Assembly: GCA_035295985.1 (NCBI GenBank)
Contig: DATHBT010000175.1
Coordinates: forward strand, 1 to 29,816
Direction: 5' to 3'
DNA length: 29,816 nucleotides
Origin: JAIVGV01 sp035295985
Lineage (GTDB): Bacteria; Acidobacteriota; Blastocatellia; Pyrinomonadales; Pyrinomonadaceae
Part shown: one piece after another, positions 7,956 to 14,589 of the stretch
Numbering within the stretch: position 1 is the stretch's first letter
Layout: each line of letters begins with the position of its first letter
Position numbers and translations under genes: made by a program
Notes under the pieces: generated by a model
Told to the model about the DNA's origin: nothing
The model's database searches: none
What the model saw: the letters and a program-made list of their open reading frames with translations, nothing else

Positions 7956-8093
7956 GGCGTGCGCGGTTTTCGGCAACCTCACCTTTCGCGCTATCATCAC
8001 AGCGGCCATAATGATCCCGCAAAGACATGCGCGGCGAACGCCGGTGAACATCACGCGCGAGCGCCGCCCGGAGCACACGCCAAAACTTTCTAG

Positions 8094-10346
8094 ATGACCC
8101 ACAACAAACCCCTCGGCCCGACAATCAAAACTTTCCTGCTCGTCGCCTCCGTCGTCTTCACCGCGCAGCTCGCGCGCGCGGGCGGCCCCGTCATCTGGGA
8201 GTTGAACTCGCGCGAGGAGCTGTTAAAGGGCGAGGCGCGCGGCGTCTCCGTGACGGACACGGGCGCGCTCATGCTCGCGCCGCGCTTCGCGCAGCTCTAC
8301 GACACGCAGCAGGCTTACGTCTGGTCAACCGCGGCCGACGCGGCGGGCAACGTCTATCTCGGCACGGGCCACGACGGGCGCATCTTCCGCGTCACGCCGG
8401 ACGGGCGGGGCGCGCTGCTCTACGACGCGGCGGAGCTGGACGTGACCGCGCTCGCCATCGGCCGCGACGGCGCGCTCTACGCAGGTACGTCGCCCGACGG
8501 CAAGGTCTATCGCATCCCGGCCGGCTCTGCCGCGCCCGCGCAGGCAGAGGTCTTCTTCGATCCGCCGGACAAGTACATCTGGTCGCTCGCCGTAATGAAC
8601 GACGGCGCGCTCGCCGTCGGCACGGGCGACGCGGGGAAGATTTACCGGGTGCGCGCGGCGGGCGCTAAGGCCGAAGAGTCGCTGCTCGTTGACATCAACG
8701 AGACGCACGTGATGTCGCTCGCCGTTGACGCCCGCGGCGACCTCGTAGCGGGAACCGATCCGGGCGGACTCGTCATCCGTGTCAACGCGCAGGGCAAGGC
8801 GTTCGCGCTCTTCGACGCGCCGCTGCGCGAGATTCACGCGCTCGCCGCCGCGCCCGACGGCTCGCTCTACGTGCTCGCCCTCGGCGAGGCCGCCTCGTCC
8901 GCGCGGCCGCAAGCCGCGGTCTCGGCCTCGGCCGCGTCGGGCGCGCAGGGCAGCGTCTCGACGGTGACGATGACCGTCACGGACGACGGCGGCGGCGGAC
9001 AGGTCGTGCAGACCGCGGGGCAGCCGCAGCAGCCGGCGCGCAGCCGGAACGAGCTGGCGAACGCGCGCAGCGCCGTCTTCCGCCTCCTCGCCGACGGCGG
9101 CTCGGACGTGCTCTGGAGTTCTCAGGCGGTGACGGCCTTCTCGGTCGCGCCCGCGCCGCAGGGCGGCGTCCTCATCGGCACGAGCGACAAGGGGCGCATC
9201 TACCGCGTGACGGACGACGGGCGCGACACCTTGCTCGTGCAGTCGAGCGAGGATCAGATTTCGTCGCTCGTCGTGCGTGGCCGGGAGGTGCTGGCCGCGT
9301 CGAGCAACCAGGGCAAGCTCTTCCGCTTGACGGCCGAGCCGGCGGGCGAGGGGACGTACGAGTCGCCCGTGAGGGACGCGCGCTTCGCCGCGTCGTGGGG
9401 GCGCATCTGGTGGCGCGGGCGGGGCGCGGTGGAGTTGCAGACGAGGACGGGGAACACGGAGCGGCCCGACCAGACCTGGAGCGAGTGGAGCGCGCCGTAC
9501 CGCGCTGCGGCTGGCGCGCCCGTCGCCAGCCCGCGGGCGCGCTTCATACAGTGGCGCGCGGTGCTGCGCTCGCCGGGCGCTGGGGCTGCGGCGGAGGCCA
9601 CGCGCGTCGAGGCCGTGAGCGTCGCTTATCTTCCGCGTAACGTCGCGCCGGAGGTGGTGCAGGTGACGACGCTGCCCGTGGGCGTGGCGCTGCTGCCGGC
9701 CGTGCAGTTGCAGACCGATCCGAACCTGGAGGCTTCGGGCCTCGATCCCGCGCTCATCGCGCCCGTCCCGCAGGTGCCGGCCCGGCGCGCGTACCAGCGC
9801 GGCGCAATCGCAGTCCAGTGGCAGGCGGAGGATCGCAACGGCGACTCGCTCGAATACGCCATCTACTACCGCGCGCTCGGCGAGACCGATTTTCACCTGC
9901 TGCGCGACAACATGCGTGACAACTTCTTCACCGTCGACGGCGCGGCCCTGGGCGACGGCCGCTACGTCTTCCGCGTCGTCGCGTCCGACGCGCCGGACAA
10001 CTCCCTGGGCGCGGCGCTCACGGGCGAGCGGACGAGCGAGCCCGTGGAGATCGACAACACGCCGCCCGTCGTGCGCGCGGCGGGCGCGCCGGCCCGGACG
10101 GCCGGCGGCAACGTCTCGCTCTCGTTTACGGCCGAGGACCCGGGGGGTATGATCAGGCGTGCCGACGTGAGCGTAAACGGCGGCCCCTGGCGCGCGGTCT
10201 TCCCCGAAGACGGCATCGCCGACAGCCCGCGCGAAACCTTCGCGCTCACGCTCCCGCTCGCGGGCGCGGGCGAGCACATCGTCGCCCTGCGCGTCTTCGA
10301 CGCCGGCGGCAACACCGGCAACGCGCGGGTGGTCGTGAGGAAGTGA
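8094..10346 (+). CDS. Exported seven-repeat beta-propeller protein with C-terminal beta-sandwich domains
   Basis: 750 residues. A Sec signal peptide is clear (TIKTFLLVASVVFTAQ, cleavage near ARA). From about residue 75 to 425 I count seven repeats of the form 'sLAvxxdGxLyaGTsxxGkiyRv' (for example GNVYLGTGHDGRIFRV, GALYAGTSPDGKVYRI, GVLIGTSDKGRIYRV), matching one seven-bladed propeller. The fifth repeat is expanded by a low-complexity Ala/Ser/Gln insert. Residues about 580-670 look like a fibronectin type III-like domain (AIAVQWQAEDRNGDSLEYAI), and the last 80 residues like an Ig-like domain ending in ALRVFDAGGN. No catalytic motif is seen; carbohydrate or protein binding outside the cytoplasm is possible. 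The stop codon is followed at 4 bp by heptamer element copy 2. Confidence 0.8.
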   Translation: MTHNKPLGPTIKTFLLVASVVFTAQLARAGGPVIWELNSREELLKGEARGVSVTDTGALMLAPRFAQLYDTQQAYVWSTAADAAGNVYLGTGHDGRIFRVTPDGRGALLYDAAELDVTALAIGRDGALYAGTSPDGKVYRIPAGSAAPAQAEVFFDPPDKYIWSLAVMNDGALAVGTGDAGKIYRVRAAGAKAEESLLVDINETHVMSLAVDARGDLVAGTDPGGLVIRVNAQGKAFALFDAPLREIHALAAAPDGSLYVLALGEAASSARPQAAVSASAASGAQGSVSTVTMTVTDDGGGGQVVQTAGQPQQPARSRNELANARSAVFRLLADGGSDVLWSSQAVTAFSVAPAPQGGVLIGTSDKGRIYRVTDDGRDTLLVQSSEDQISSLVVRGREVLAASSNQGKLFRLTAEPAGEGTYESPVRDARFAASWGRIWWRGRGAVELQTRTGNTERPDQTWSEWSAPYRAAAGAPVASPRARFIQWRAVLRSPGAGAAAEATRVEAVSVAYLPRNVAPEVVQVTTLPVGVALLPAVQLQTDPNLEASGLDPALIAPVPQVPARRAYQRGAIAVQWQAEDRNGDSLEYAIYYRALGETDFHLLRDNMRDNFFTVDGAALGDGRYVFRVVASDAPDNSLGAALTGERTSEPVEIDNTPPVVRAAGAPARTAGGNVSLSFTAEDPGGMIRRADVSVNGGPWRAVFPEDGIADSPRETFALTLPLAGAGEHIVALRVFDAGGNTGNARVVVRK

Positions 10347-10350
10347 AGAA

Positions 10351-10466
10351 GCTGTTAGCTGTTAGCTGTTAGCTATTAGCAAAATCAAGAATCCGACCCG
10401 TTGTGGAGGTTGAGTCTGTTGGCTGATTTCTTCCGGCTGAAAGCCAGCAGCTAATAGCTAACAGCT
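10351..10466. repeat. Heptamer palindrome, TGTTAGC family, copy 2
   Basis: Left arm: three TGTTAGC and one TATTAGC heptamers (10353-10380), beginning 4 bp after the propeller stop codon. Right arm 10443-10466: GCCAGCA, GCTAATA, GCTAACA, GCT. The spacer contains TTCCGGCTGAAAGC, similar to the TTCCGGC near the right arm of copy 1 and the TTTCAGCCGGAAG next to the left arm of copy 4. It may act as a transcription terminator as well. Confidence 0.9.
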
Positions 10467-10508
10467 CCCTACACGATACCGTATGAGCCTCGACGGATAT
10501 CGGGCGCG

Positions 10509-10660
10509 GGGCGGGCGACGGCGGTAAGTTAAAGACTGTAAAGCCTTAAGTTGTCCGCCCACGGTCTCTGGCACCCGGCTTGCCAAGCAAAAGGGCGAGA
10601 CGGGCGCGTCTCTCCTCAAGCCCTCCCCATGCGCGTCTCGAAGAACGAACATGAGGAGGC
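10509..10660 (+). promoter_or_regulatory. Structured leader with possible Shine-Dalgarno sequestration
   Basis: Pairings seen by eye: 10509-10519 with 10550-10560 (11 bp including two G-U); TGGCA 10569-10573 with TGCCA 10581-10585; CGAGACG 10596-10602 can pair with GTCTC at 10564-10568, with CGTCTC at 10607-10612 (hairpin with a GGCG loop) or with CGTCTCG at 10634-10640. CTCCTC 10612-10617 is fully complementary to GAGGAG of the ribosome binding site (10653-10658), and CCTCC at 10622-10626 also matches it. The alternatives exclude each other, as in a riboswitch or thermosensor. I do not recognise a known family. Confidence 0.45.
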
Positions 10661-10664
10661 AGCA

Positions 10665-10901
10665 GTGGTGGTGATGAAAATTTTAAGCAGAGCATTTAAC
10701 TCCTTACTCGTCGCCTGCGTGCTGGCGGCCGGGGCCTCGGCCTACGGCGTGCCCGTGCCGCAGCGGGACGACAAGAAGGGGCCGCCGCCGAAGGAGGAGA
10801 AGGTGGTGCCCAAGGAGGACAAGCGCCCCAAAAGCGAGGAGCGCCGCGACGACGACCGGCGCGAGCCGCGCAACGACAACCGGAAGAAGGGCGACAACTA
10901 A
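10665..10901 (+). CDS. Small exported, highly charged protein
   Basis: 78 residues. Three consecutive GTG codons and an ATG (10665, 10668, 10671, 10674) are all possible starts. GAGGAGG at 10653-10659 is best spaced for the GTG at 10665 or 10668, while the ATG at 10674 begins a textbook signal peptide (MKILSRAFNSLLVACVLAAG, cleavage near ASA-YG). The mature part is about 50 residues of Lys, Arg, Asp, Glu, Pro and Asn only (KKGPPPKEEKVVPKEDKRPK and onwards), certainly disordered. It has no cysteine or enzymatic motif. Such proteins could bind nucleic acid, polyphosphate or envelope polymers, but this is a guess. The leader just upstream is strongly structured. Confidence 0.72.
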   Translation: MVVMKILSRAFNSLLVACVLAAGASAYGVPVPQRDDKKGPPPKEEKVVPKEDKRPKSEERRDDDRREPRNDNRKKGDN

Positions 10902-10942
10902 AGGCTTCGCGCGACATTTCGGGCTGACGGGCGCGCGGCAAC

Positions 10943-10981
10943 GCCGGAGGGTCGCGCAGCCCCCGAGAAGAGTCCTCCGGC
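10943..10981 (+). terminator. Hairpin after the small exported protein
   Basis: GCCGGAGG (10943-10950) and CCTCCGGC (10974-10981) form an 8-bp GC-rich stem, followed by CGACAATTTT. The short T run makes it a plausible intrinsic terminator. GCGCGAC (909-915 of this kilobase) with GTCGCGC (951-957), and GGGCTG (921-926) with CAGCCC (957-962), are competing pairings in the same stretch. Confidence 0.4.
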
Positions 10982-11007
10982 CGACAATTTTCAAGAGAGG
11001 GCACCGC

Positions 11008-11085
11008 AGCGCCCGCTCCTAACGCTCGGACATTCCCCCGGCGTTTCGAGCGGGCGCTACGTTTTAGGCGGCAGCGTTAGCCGCC
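11008..11085 (+). promoter_or_regulatory. Two hairpins with complementary loops in the leader of the next gene
   Basis: Hairpin 1: AGCGCCCGCTC 11008-11018 pairs with GAGCGGGCGCT 11048-11058, a perfect 11-bp stem with a 29-nt loop. Hairpin 2: GGCGGC 11067-11072 with GCCGCC 11080-11085, whose entire 7-nt loop AGCGTTA is the exact complement of TAACGCT at 11020-11026 in loop 1. A kissing-loop or pseudoknot is thus possible. It competes with an internal AACGC/GCGTT pairing inside loop 1. Hairpin 1 followed by ACGTTTTAGG could also be read as a terminator. The ribosome binding site GGGAGGG follows at 11097-11103. Confidence 0.45.
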
Positions 11086-11108
11086 GTCAGAAGACAGGGA
11101 GGGTGTAG

Positions 11109-11753
11109 ATGTTTGCGAAGGTGGGGAGGGCGAAGGGAAGTCTGAGGGGGAAGCTGGCCGCGTTCGGGCTGAGCGTGGCCGCGGCCGGCGTGCTCCTCGC
11201 GTCGGGTTCACAGCCTGCCGCGGCGCAGAGCGGCGTGGCCGTTGACCGGCGCGCCGTGGCGCAGGCCGAGCGTTACACGGGCGACCGCTTCCGGCACGCG
11301 ACGAGGACGCCGCGCGGGGCGCAGGTCGTCTCGGTCTCGCCCGCGCGCGCGGAGATGTTGCAGGCCATCGACGACGGGCTGACCAGCCTGTTCGAAGTCG
11401 CGCGCCGCCACGGCTACCGCGCGGGGCTGAACTACTCGGACTACACCGTCTTCATCGCGCGCGCCGACCGACAGCAGGACTCCGCGGGGGCCTACTCGCC
11501 CGACGTGGCGATCCGCGCGGCGCAATATGCCGGGAGCGTCTATGACAAGGGCGGCTACGTCTTCGCCGCCGGCATCGTTTCCTCGTTCAGCCCCATGTCC
11601 TTCATCGTCGCCGAGCACGACCGCGACTGGGGCCGCGTCGCGAACGTCGTCCGCTACGAGGGCGAGCACCTCGTCCTCTACCACAACGATCAGCGCCGCT
11701 ACCGCGAGACCGCCGACCACTCGCGCGGCGGCGGCCACCCGATCCTTCAGTAG
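11109..11753 (+). CDS. Exported hypothetical protein
   Basis: 214 residues, ATG preceded by GGGAGGG. The N-terminus is a long signal peptide (basic MFAKVGRAKGSLRGK, hydrophobic LAAFGLSVAAAGVLLA, cleavage near AAAQS). The mature domain of about 170 residues is soluble and mixed alpha/beta, with a segment rich in aromatic residues (GYRAGLNYSDYTVFIARADR) and a C-terminal half reading RVANVVRYEGEHLVLYHND and ending in a His-rich HSRGGGHPI tail. The EGEH..LYH and DH..GGGH histidines could bind a metal, but they do not form the HExxH motif. I do not recognise the family. The gene converges on the next one and shares a 25-bp perfect palindrome with it. Confidence 0.72.
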   Translation: MFAKVGRAKGSLRGKLAAFGLSVAAAGVLLASGSQPAAAQSGVAVDRRAVAQAERYTGDRFRHATRTPRGAQVVSVSPARAEMLQAIDDGLTSLFEVARRHGYRAGLNYSDYTVFIARADRQQDSAGAYSPDVAIRAAQYAGSVYDKGGYVFAAGIVSSFSPMSFIVAEHDRDWGRVANVVRYEGEHLVLYHNDQRRYRETADHSRGGGHPILQ

Positions 11754-11762
11754 GCAACAGTA

Positions 11763-11824
11763 AAAGGCGAAAGGCGAAAGTGAGGGACGCGTTCAAGCCT
11801 CCCTCACTTTCGCCTTTCGCCTTT
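11763..11824. repeat. Heptamer palindrome (AAAGGCG unit), likely bidirectional terminator
   Basis: A 25-bp perfect inverted repeat (11763-11787 and 11800-11824) with a 12-nt loop; each arm is two AAAGGCG-type heptamers plus AAAGTGAGGGA, and the right arm carries one more heptamer and a T run up to 11834. It lies between two convergent stop codons (11753 and 11837), so it can terminate transcripts from both sides. The 7-bp unit is unrelated in sequence to the TGTTAGC family but arranged the same way. Confidence 0.85.
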
Positions 11825-11836
11825 CGCCTTTTTACT

Positions 11837-12673
11837 TCACTTGACCCCCCGCGCCGTAAGGATGAGGATGAGTGCGCGGTTGCCCATGCCGGCCGTGCCG
11901 ACGACGACGCGCTCGCCCTCGCGCAGGCTCACGTCGCTGCGGATGCGCGCTTGGGCGTTCACGACGCCGGCAGTCCTGCCTTGGATTTCGAAGACGAAGT
12001 TGCCGAGCTGCACGGTCGCCGCGCCGTTCGTCGCCAGCATGAGCGACAGCGAGTCGGCGCTGAAGGTGTAGTTGAATGTCTGCTTCTCGCCACCCGGGCC
12101 GGTCGCCTCCACCGTGCCGTTGCCCTGCAGGTAGCCTGACGAGCGCCCGCGGCTCTCCGACGTGCGCTGGACGACCGAGGTCAGCAGCTCGTAGCTCTTG
12201 AAGTTAAGTGTGGAGCGCAACTGCGCGAGCACGTCACGCAACTCCGCGGGCGGCTGCTCGGCGCCGGCCGCGGCCGCCGACTCGGAGGCGAGCAGGACGT
12301 GTATCCGCAGGTCGATGCCGGGGCGCTCACCTTCGGGCGTGTCGAGCCGCTTGATCGCCTCCTCGATGCTGGCGACGTTCTCGGGGAAGTCGCGCACGGT
12401 AATGACGCGGAAGTTGCGGTCGGCCGAGACGGCCGCGCCGTTGTGCCCGCTCGTGAGCAGGCGCAGCACCGGCACCAGCGTCTCCGGGTCGCGGTGGCGC
12501 ACGTTGAAGACCATGCTCTGGAAGCTCTTGTGATCGACGAAGGGCGCGGGCGTCGGCGTGGGACGCGGCTGTTGCTGCTGCGCCGGCTGCTGCGCCGGGA
12601 CGGTTGCGGCGGCCGACGCGAAGAGCGCGAGGGCAAAGGCCGCGGCGGTGATTCTGATTCTGTTCGTTAACAT
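11837..12673 (-). CDS. Exported secretin-N-like protein in an ECF sigma operon
   Basis: 278 residues. The ATG at 12673 is preceded on the minus strand by TAAGGAGG, a strong ribosome binding site; upstream in-frame sequence is not coding. Signal peptide MLTNRIRITAAAFALALFAS, cleavage near VPAQQ, then a Gln/Pro-rich linker (PAQQQQPRPTPTPAP). Residues about 45-115 look like the N1-type domain of secretins: NVRHRDPETLVPVLRLLTSG, then RNFRVITVRDFPENVASIEE and AIKRLD, the 'viVtDtpeNl..iee.I..LD' pattern. The rest is beta-rich (FTFSADSLSLMLATNG-like strands) with no secretin gate or beta-barrel, so it is not a channel. As the third gene after the sigma and anti-sigma genes it is a likely regulated output. 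Exact function unknown. Confidence 0.75.
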   Translation of the reverse strand: MLTNRIRITAAAFALALFASAAATVPAQQPAQQQQPRPTPTPAPFVDHKSFQSMVFNVRHRDPETLVPVLRLLTSGHNGAAVSADRNFRVITVRDFPENVASIEEAIKRLDTPEGERPGIDLRIHVLLASESAAAAGAEQPPAELRDVLAQLRSTLNFKSYELLTSVVQRTSESRGRSSGYLQGNGTVEATGPGGEKQTFNYTFSADSLSLMLATNGAATVQLGNFVFEIQGRTAGVVNAQARIRSDVSLREGERVVVGTAGMGNRALILILTARGVK

Positions 12674-12683
12674 GATTGCCTCC

Positions 12684-12707
12684 TTATAGCTGTTAGCCGT
12701 TAGCTGT
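12684..12707. repeat. Solo arm of the TGTTAGC heptamer family
   Basis: TTATAGC, TGTTAGC and CGTTAGC in tandem plus TGT, without a partner arm within about 100 bp. On the minus strand it abuts the TAAGGAGG ribosome binding site of the secretin-N-like gene, the same position relative to a downstream gene as the right arms of the complete copies. It is probably a decayed or half element. Confidence 0.7.
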
Positions 12708-12776
12708 ACCGTGTCGGTCGCGCGTGGCGATCTGGATGCTACTAGACGGGTTGGCGCGTGCGGCGTCGGCCGTGCG

Positions 12777-13589
12777 TCACCTGTCGGGATCGACGCTACC
12801 GGGTCGGGCCTCCTCGCCGTCGTCGGGCGCGAGCCAGATGATGCGTATGCTCGGATCGGCCGTCTGAATCTCGATGCGCGCGACGCCGGCCGTCTCCGCG
12901 CGCTGCGTGGCCGCGGCGACATCTCTCGCCGTCCGGTCGTTCGCCGACGCCGCCAACACAGGCGCGGGCAGGGCGTCCTGCGGTTGTGCGCTGCGGCGCA
13001 GCGACGGCGTCCGTTTGTACCCCGGGCCGCCGACCGTTTCGACTTTGGGCAGCGCGGGCTGCTTGTCGTCGCGCGGTGCGGCGTGCGGCGGTCGTTGCTC
13101 GCCCGGCTTCGTGTCAGGCTCCGGCGTGGCGTGTGTGTGCCGAGGCGGAATGACTAATTCGCCCGAGCCCGGCCCGCCCGCAACGCCGTCGTGCTGCGGC
13201 CGACCGCCTTCGCGGAAGAGGTAGAAAGCCAGCGCGAGGGCGCAGGCGGCGAGGGCGAGCGAAGCGGCGTAGGCGAGGCGTCGGCCGGCGAACAGCGCGG
13301 GGAAGAAAGGCGCGAGGCGCGACGGCGCGGCCGGGCGCGTGTCGCGGTTGATCTGATCCAGCACGCCCGCGCGCAGGCCCTCGTAAAACTCCTCGCCGAA
13401 CTCCGGCGCCGCGCCGCCTGCGCGCACCCACTCGCGGCTCGCGCGGAACTCTCCCGCCAGCGCGGAGCACGAGGCGCACGCCGCCACGTGGGCAGCGACT
13501 GCGCGGCTCAGCCTCCCCGCCGGCAGGTCGCCCGCGGCGTAGAGCGGCATCAACTTCTCGGCGCGTCCGCAACTCATCGGCGTCATCAT
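12777..13589 (-). CDS. Zinc-finger anti-sigma factor
   Basis: 270 residues. The start overlaps the stop of the sigma gene (ATGATGA), implying translational coupling; ATG at 13586 is an equal alternative. Residues 1-45 form an anti-sigma zinc finger with C7 and the HxxxCxxC signature H34-C38-C41 (HVAACASC). One transmembrane helix at about 105-125 (RLAYAASLALAACALALAFY) puts the zinc finger in the cytosol and about 145 residues outside. The outer part is Pro/Arg-rich and ends with an ordered-looking strand RIEIQTADPSIRIIWLAPDD. It is expected to hold the neighbouring ECF sigma factor inactive until an envelope signal is sensed. No protease or peptidase gene that would process it is adjacent. 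Confidence 0.88.
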   Translation of the reverse strand: MMTPMSCGRAEKLMPLYAAGDLPAGRLSRAVAAHVAACASCSALAGEFRASREWVRAGGAAPEFGEEFYEGLRAGVLDQINRDTRPAAPSRLAPFFPALFAGRRLAYAASLALAACALALAFYLFREGGRPQHDGVAGGPGSGELVIPPRHTHATPEPDTKPGEQRPPHAAPRDDKQPALPKVETVGGPGYKRTPSLRRSAQPQDALPAPVLAASANDRTARDVAAATQRAETAGVARIEIQTADPSIRIIWLAPDDGEEARPGSVDPDR

Positions 13590-14242
13590 CGCAAGCCCCC
13601 TCTCCGCTGGAGCCGTTCGCAGTAAACCTTCAGCTTCGCGCGCGCCGAACTCACCTGCGAGCGCACGGTGACGGGGCGCGTGTTCAGGATGCGGGCGACC
13701 TCCTCGGTCGAAAGCCCTTCCATGTCGCGCAGCACTATGGCCGCGCGCTCGCGCTCTGGCAGCGCGTCGAGTCCGCGCCGGAGCAGCTCGCGCTGCTGCG
13801 CGCGCAGGGCCTCCTGCTCGGCGTCGCCTGTCTCGGCGAAGTTTTCAAAGCCGGCCGCCGCGCGTTCCAGCTCTTCGTCCGAAGCGGCGGCGACGTGCCC
13901 GGCGCGCCGCCTGCGCTCGGCCGCGTCGCGGCAGACGTTGACGGTGATGCGGTAGAGCCAGGCCCCCAAGTCCTCGCCCTCGCGGAAGCGCGCGAGGTAC
14001 TTGAAGGCGCGCAGGTAAACTTCCTGCGCCGCGTCGCGCACGTCCTCGCGGTCGCCGAGGAGACGCCAGGCCGTCGCCACCACCTTGCGCTCGGTCGCGC
14101 GCATCAGCTCGTCGAAGGCCGTCGTGTCGCCGGCTCGCGCCCGCGCGACGAGCGGGGTGAGCGGGTCGGCCGCCGCCGCTTCGCGCGGCCGGGGGTGCTC
14201 GTCGGCGCTCCTCAGGAATGTGTGTGCGATCTCTGCGGCCAT
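13586..14242 (-). CDS. ECF-family RNA polymerase sigma factor
   Basis: 218 residues. Region 2 spans about residues 30-100 (ARAGDTTAFDELMRATERKV; DREDVRDAAQEVYLRAFKYL; GAWLYRITVNVCRDAAERRR, the core-binding and -10 recognition helices). Region 4 spans about 155-210 (ALPERERAAIVLRDMEGLST; EEVARILNTRPVTVRSQVSS, the helix-turn-helix reading the -35). There is no region 1.1 or 3, which defines an extracytoplasmic function type. The 25-residue N-terminal tail is variable. First gene of a three-gene minus-strand operon with its anti-sigma (4-bp overlap) and an exported protein. Target promoters cannot be deduced; an autoregulated site in 14243-14330 is likely by analogy. Confidence 0.93.
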   Translation of the reverse strand: MAAEIAHTFLRSADEHPRPREAAAADPLTPLVARARAGDTTAFDELMRATERKVVATAWRLLGDREDVRDAAQEVYLRAFKYLARFREGEDLGAWLYRITVNVCRDAAERRRRAGHVAAASDEELERAAAGFENFAETGDAEQEALRAQQRELLRRGLDALPERERAAIVLRDMEGLSTEEVARILNTRPVTVRSQVSSARAKLKVYCERLQRRGGLR

Positions 14243-14589
14243 CCGGGGAGTCCTCTTCGTCCCACTCGCTTTCTTACTACCGGCCGGCGGCGGGAAGCGT
14301 TGAGCCTTTTTTTCGGCCGGCCGCTCACACGCGCCGCGCGCCGGGCCGTTCCTGTTAATTCGCCGCGCACCGGAAAAGGGTTAACGTCCCCGCCCGGCCG
14401 GAAGGATTCTCCAACTCGCCCGCGAGACGCAAGGACGGGGACGGCTCCTTCGCGGCCTCGTAAAGCGCGCCCGCCGGATCAAACGGCCCGCCCTTCCGCC
14501 GCCCGCCGCGATGGGTTATAAATGTCCGCGAATCCGGCGGCGCGGCTGTTCTTAACAAGTCTTCAAACAATCCGAAGGAGCTTCCACAG
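14243..14589. other. Divergent intergenic region, sigma factor / xylF
   Basis: 347 bp between divergently transcribed genes. It should hold promoters for both. TATAAA at 14517-14522 is a possible -10 for xylF without a convincing -35; AGGAG at 14576-14580 is its ribosome binding site. There are GTTAAT and GTTAAC words at 14354 and 14389 and several CCGGCCGG palindromes near 14280 and 14318, but no clear operator or terminator. A 14-codon frame starting at 14511 lacks a ribosome binding site and is not called. Confidence 0.4.

Noticed and set aside
10351..10466. Tandem heptamers considered as a CRISPR array
   Set aside because: Units are contiguous 7-mers without unique spacers, arms are inverted, and no cas gene is present.
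11019..11085. Possible integron attC site (TAAC and GTTAG core-like words in inverted order)
   Set aside because: The words do not fit the RYYYAAC / GTTRRRY consensus and no integrase or cassette array is present; a leader RNA structure is the simpler reading.
14511..14555. 14-codon frame upstream of xylF as a leader peptide
   Set aside because: No ribosome binding site, no run of regulatory codons, and it overlaps the possible -10 of xylF.
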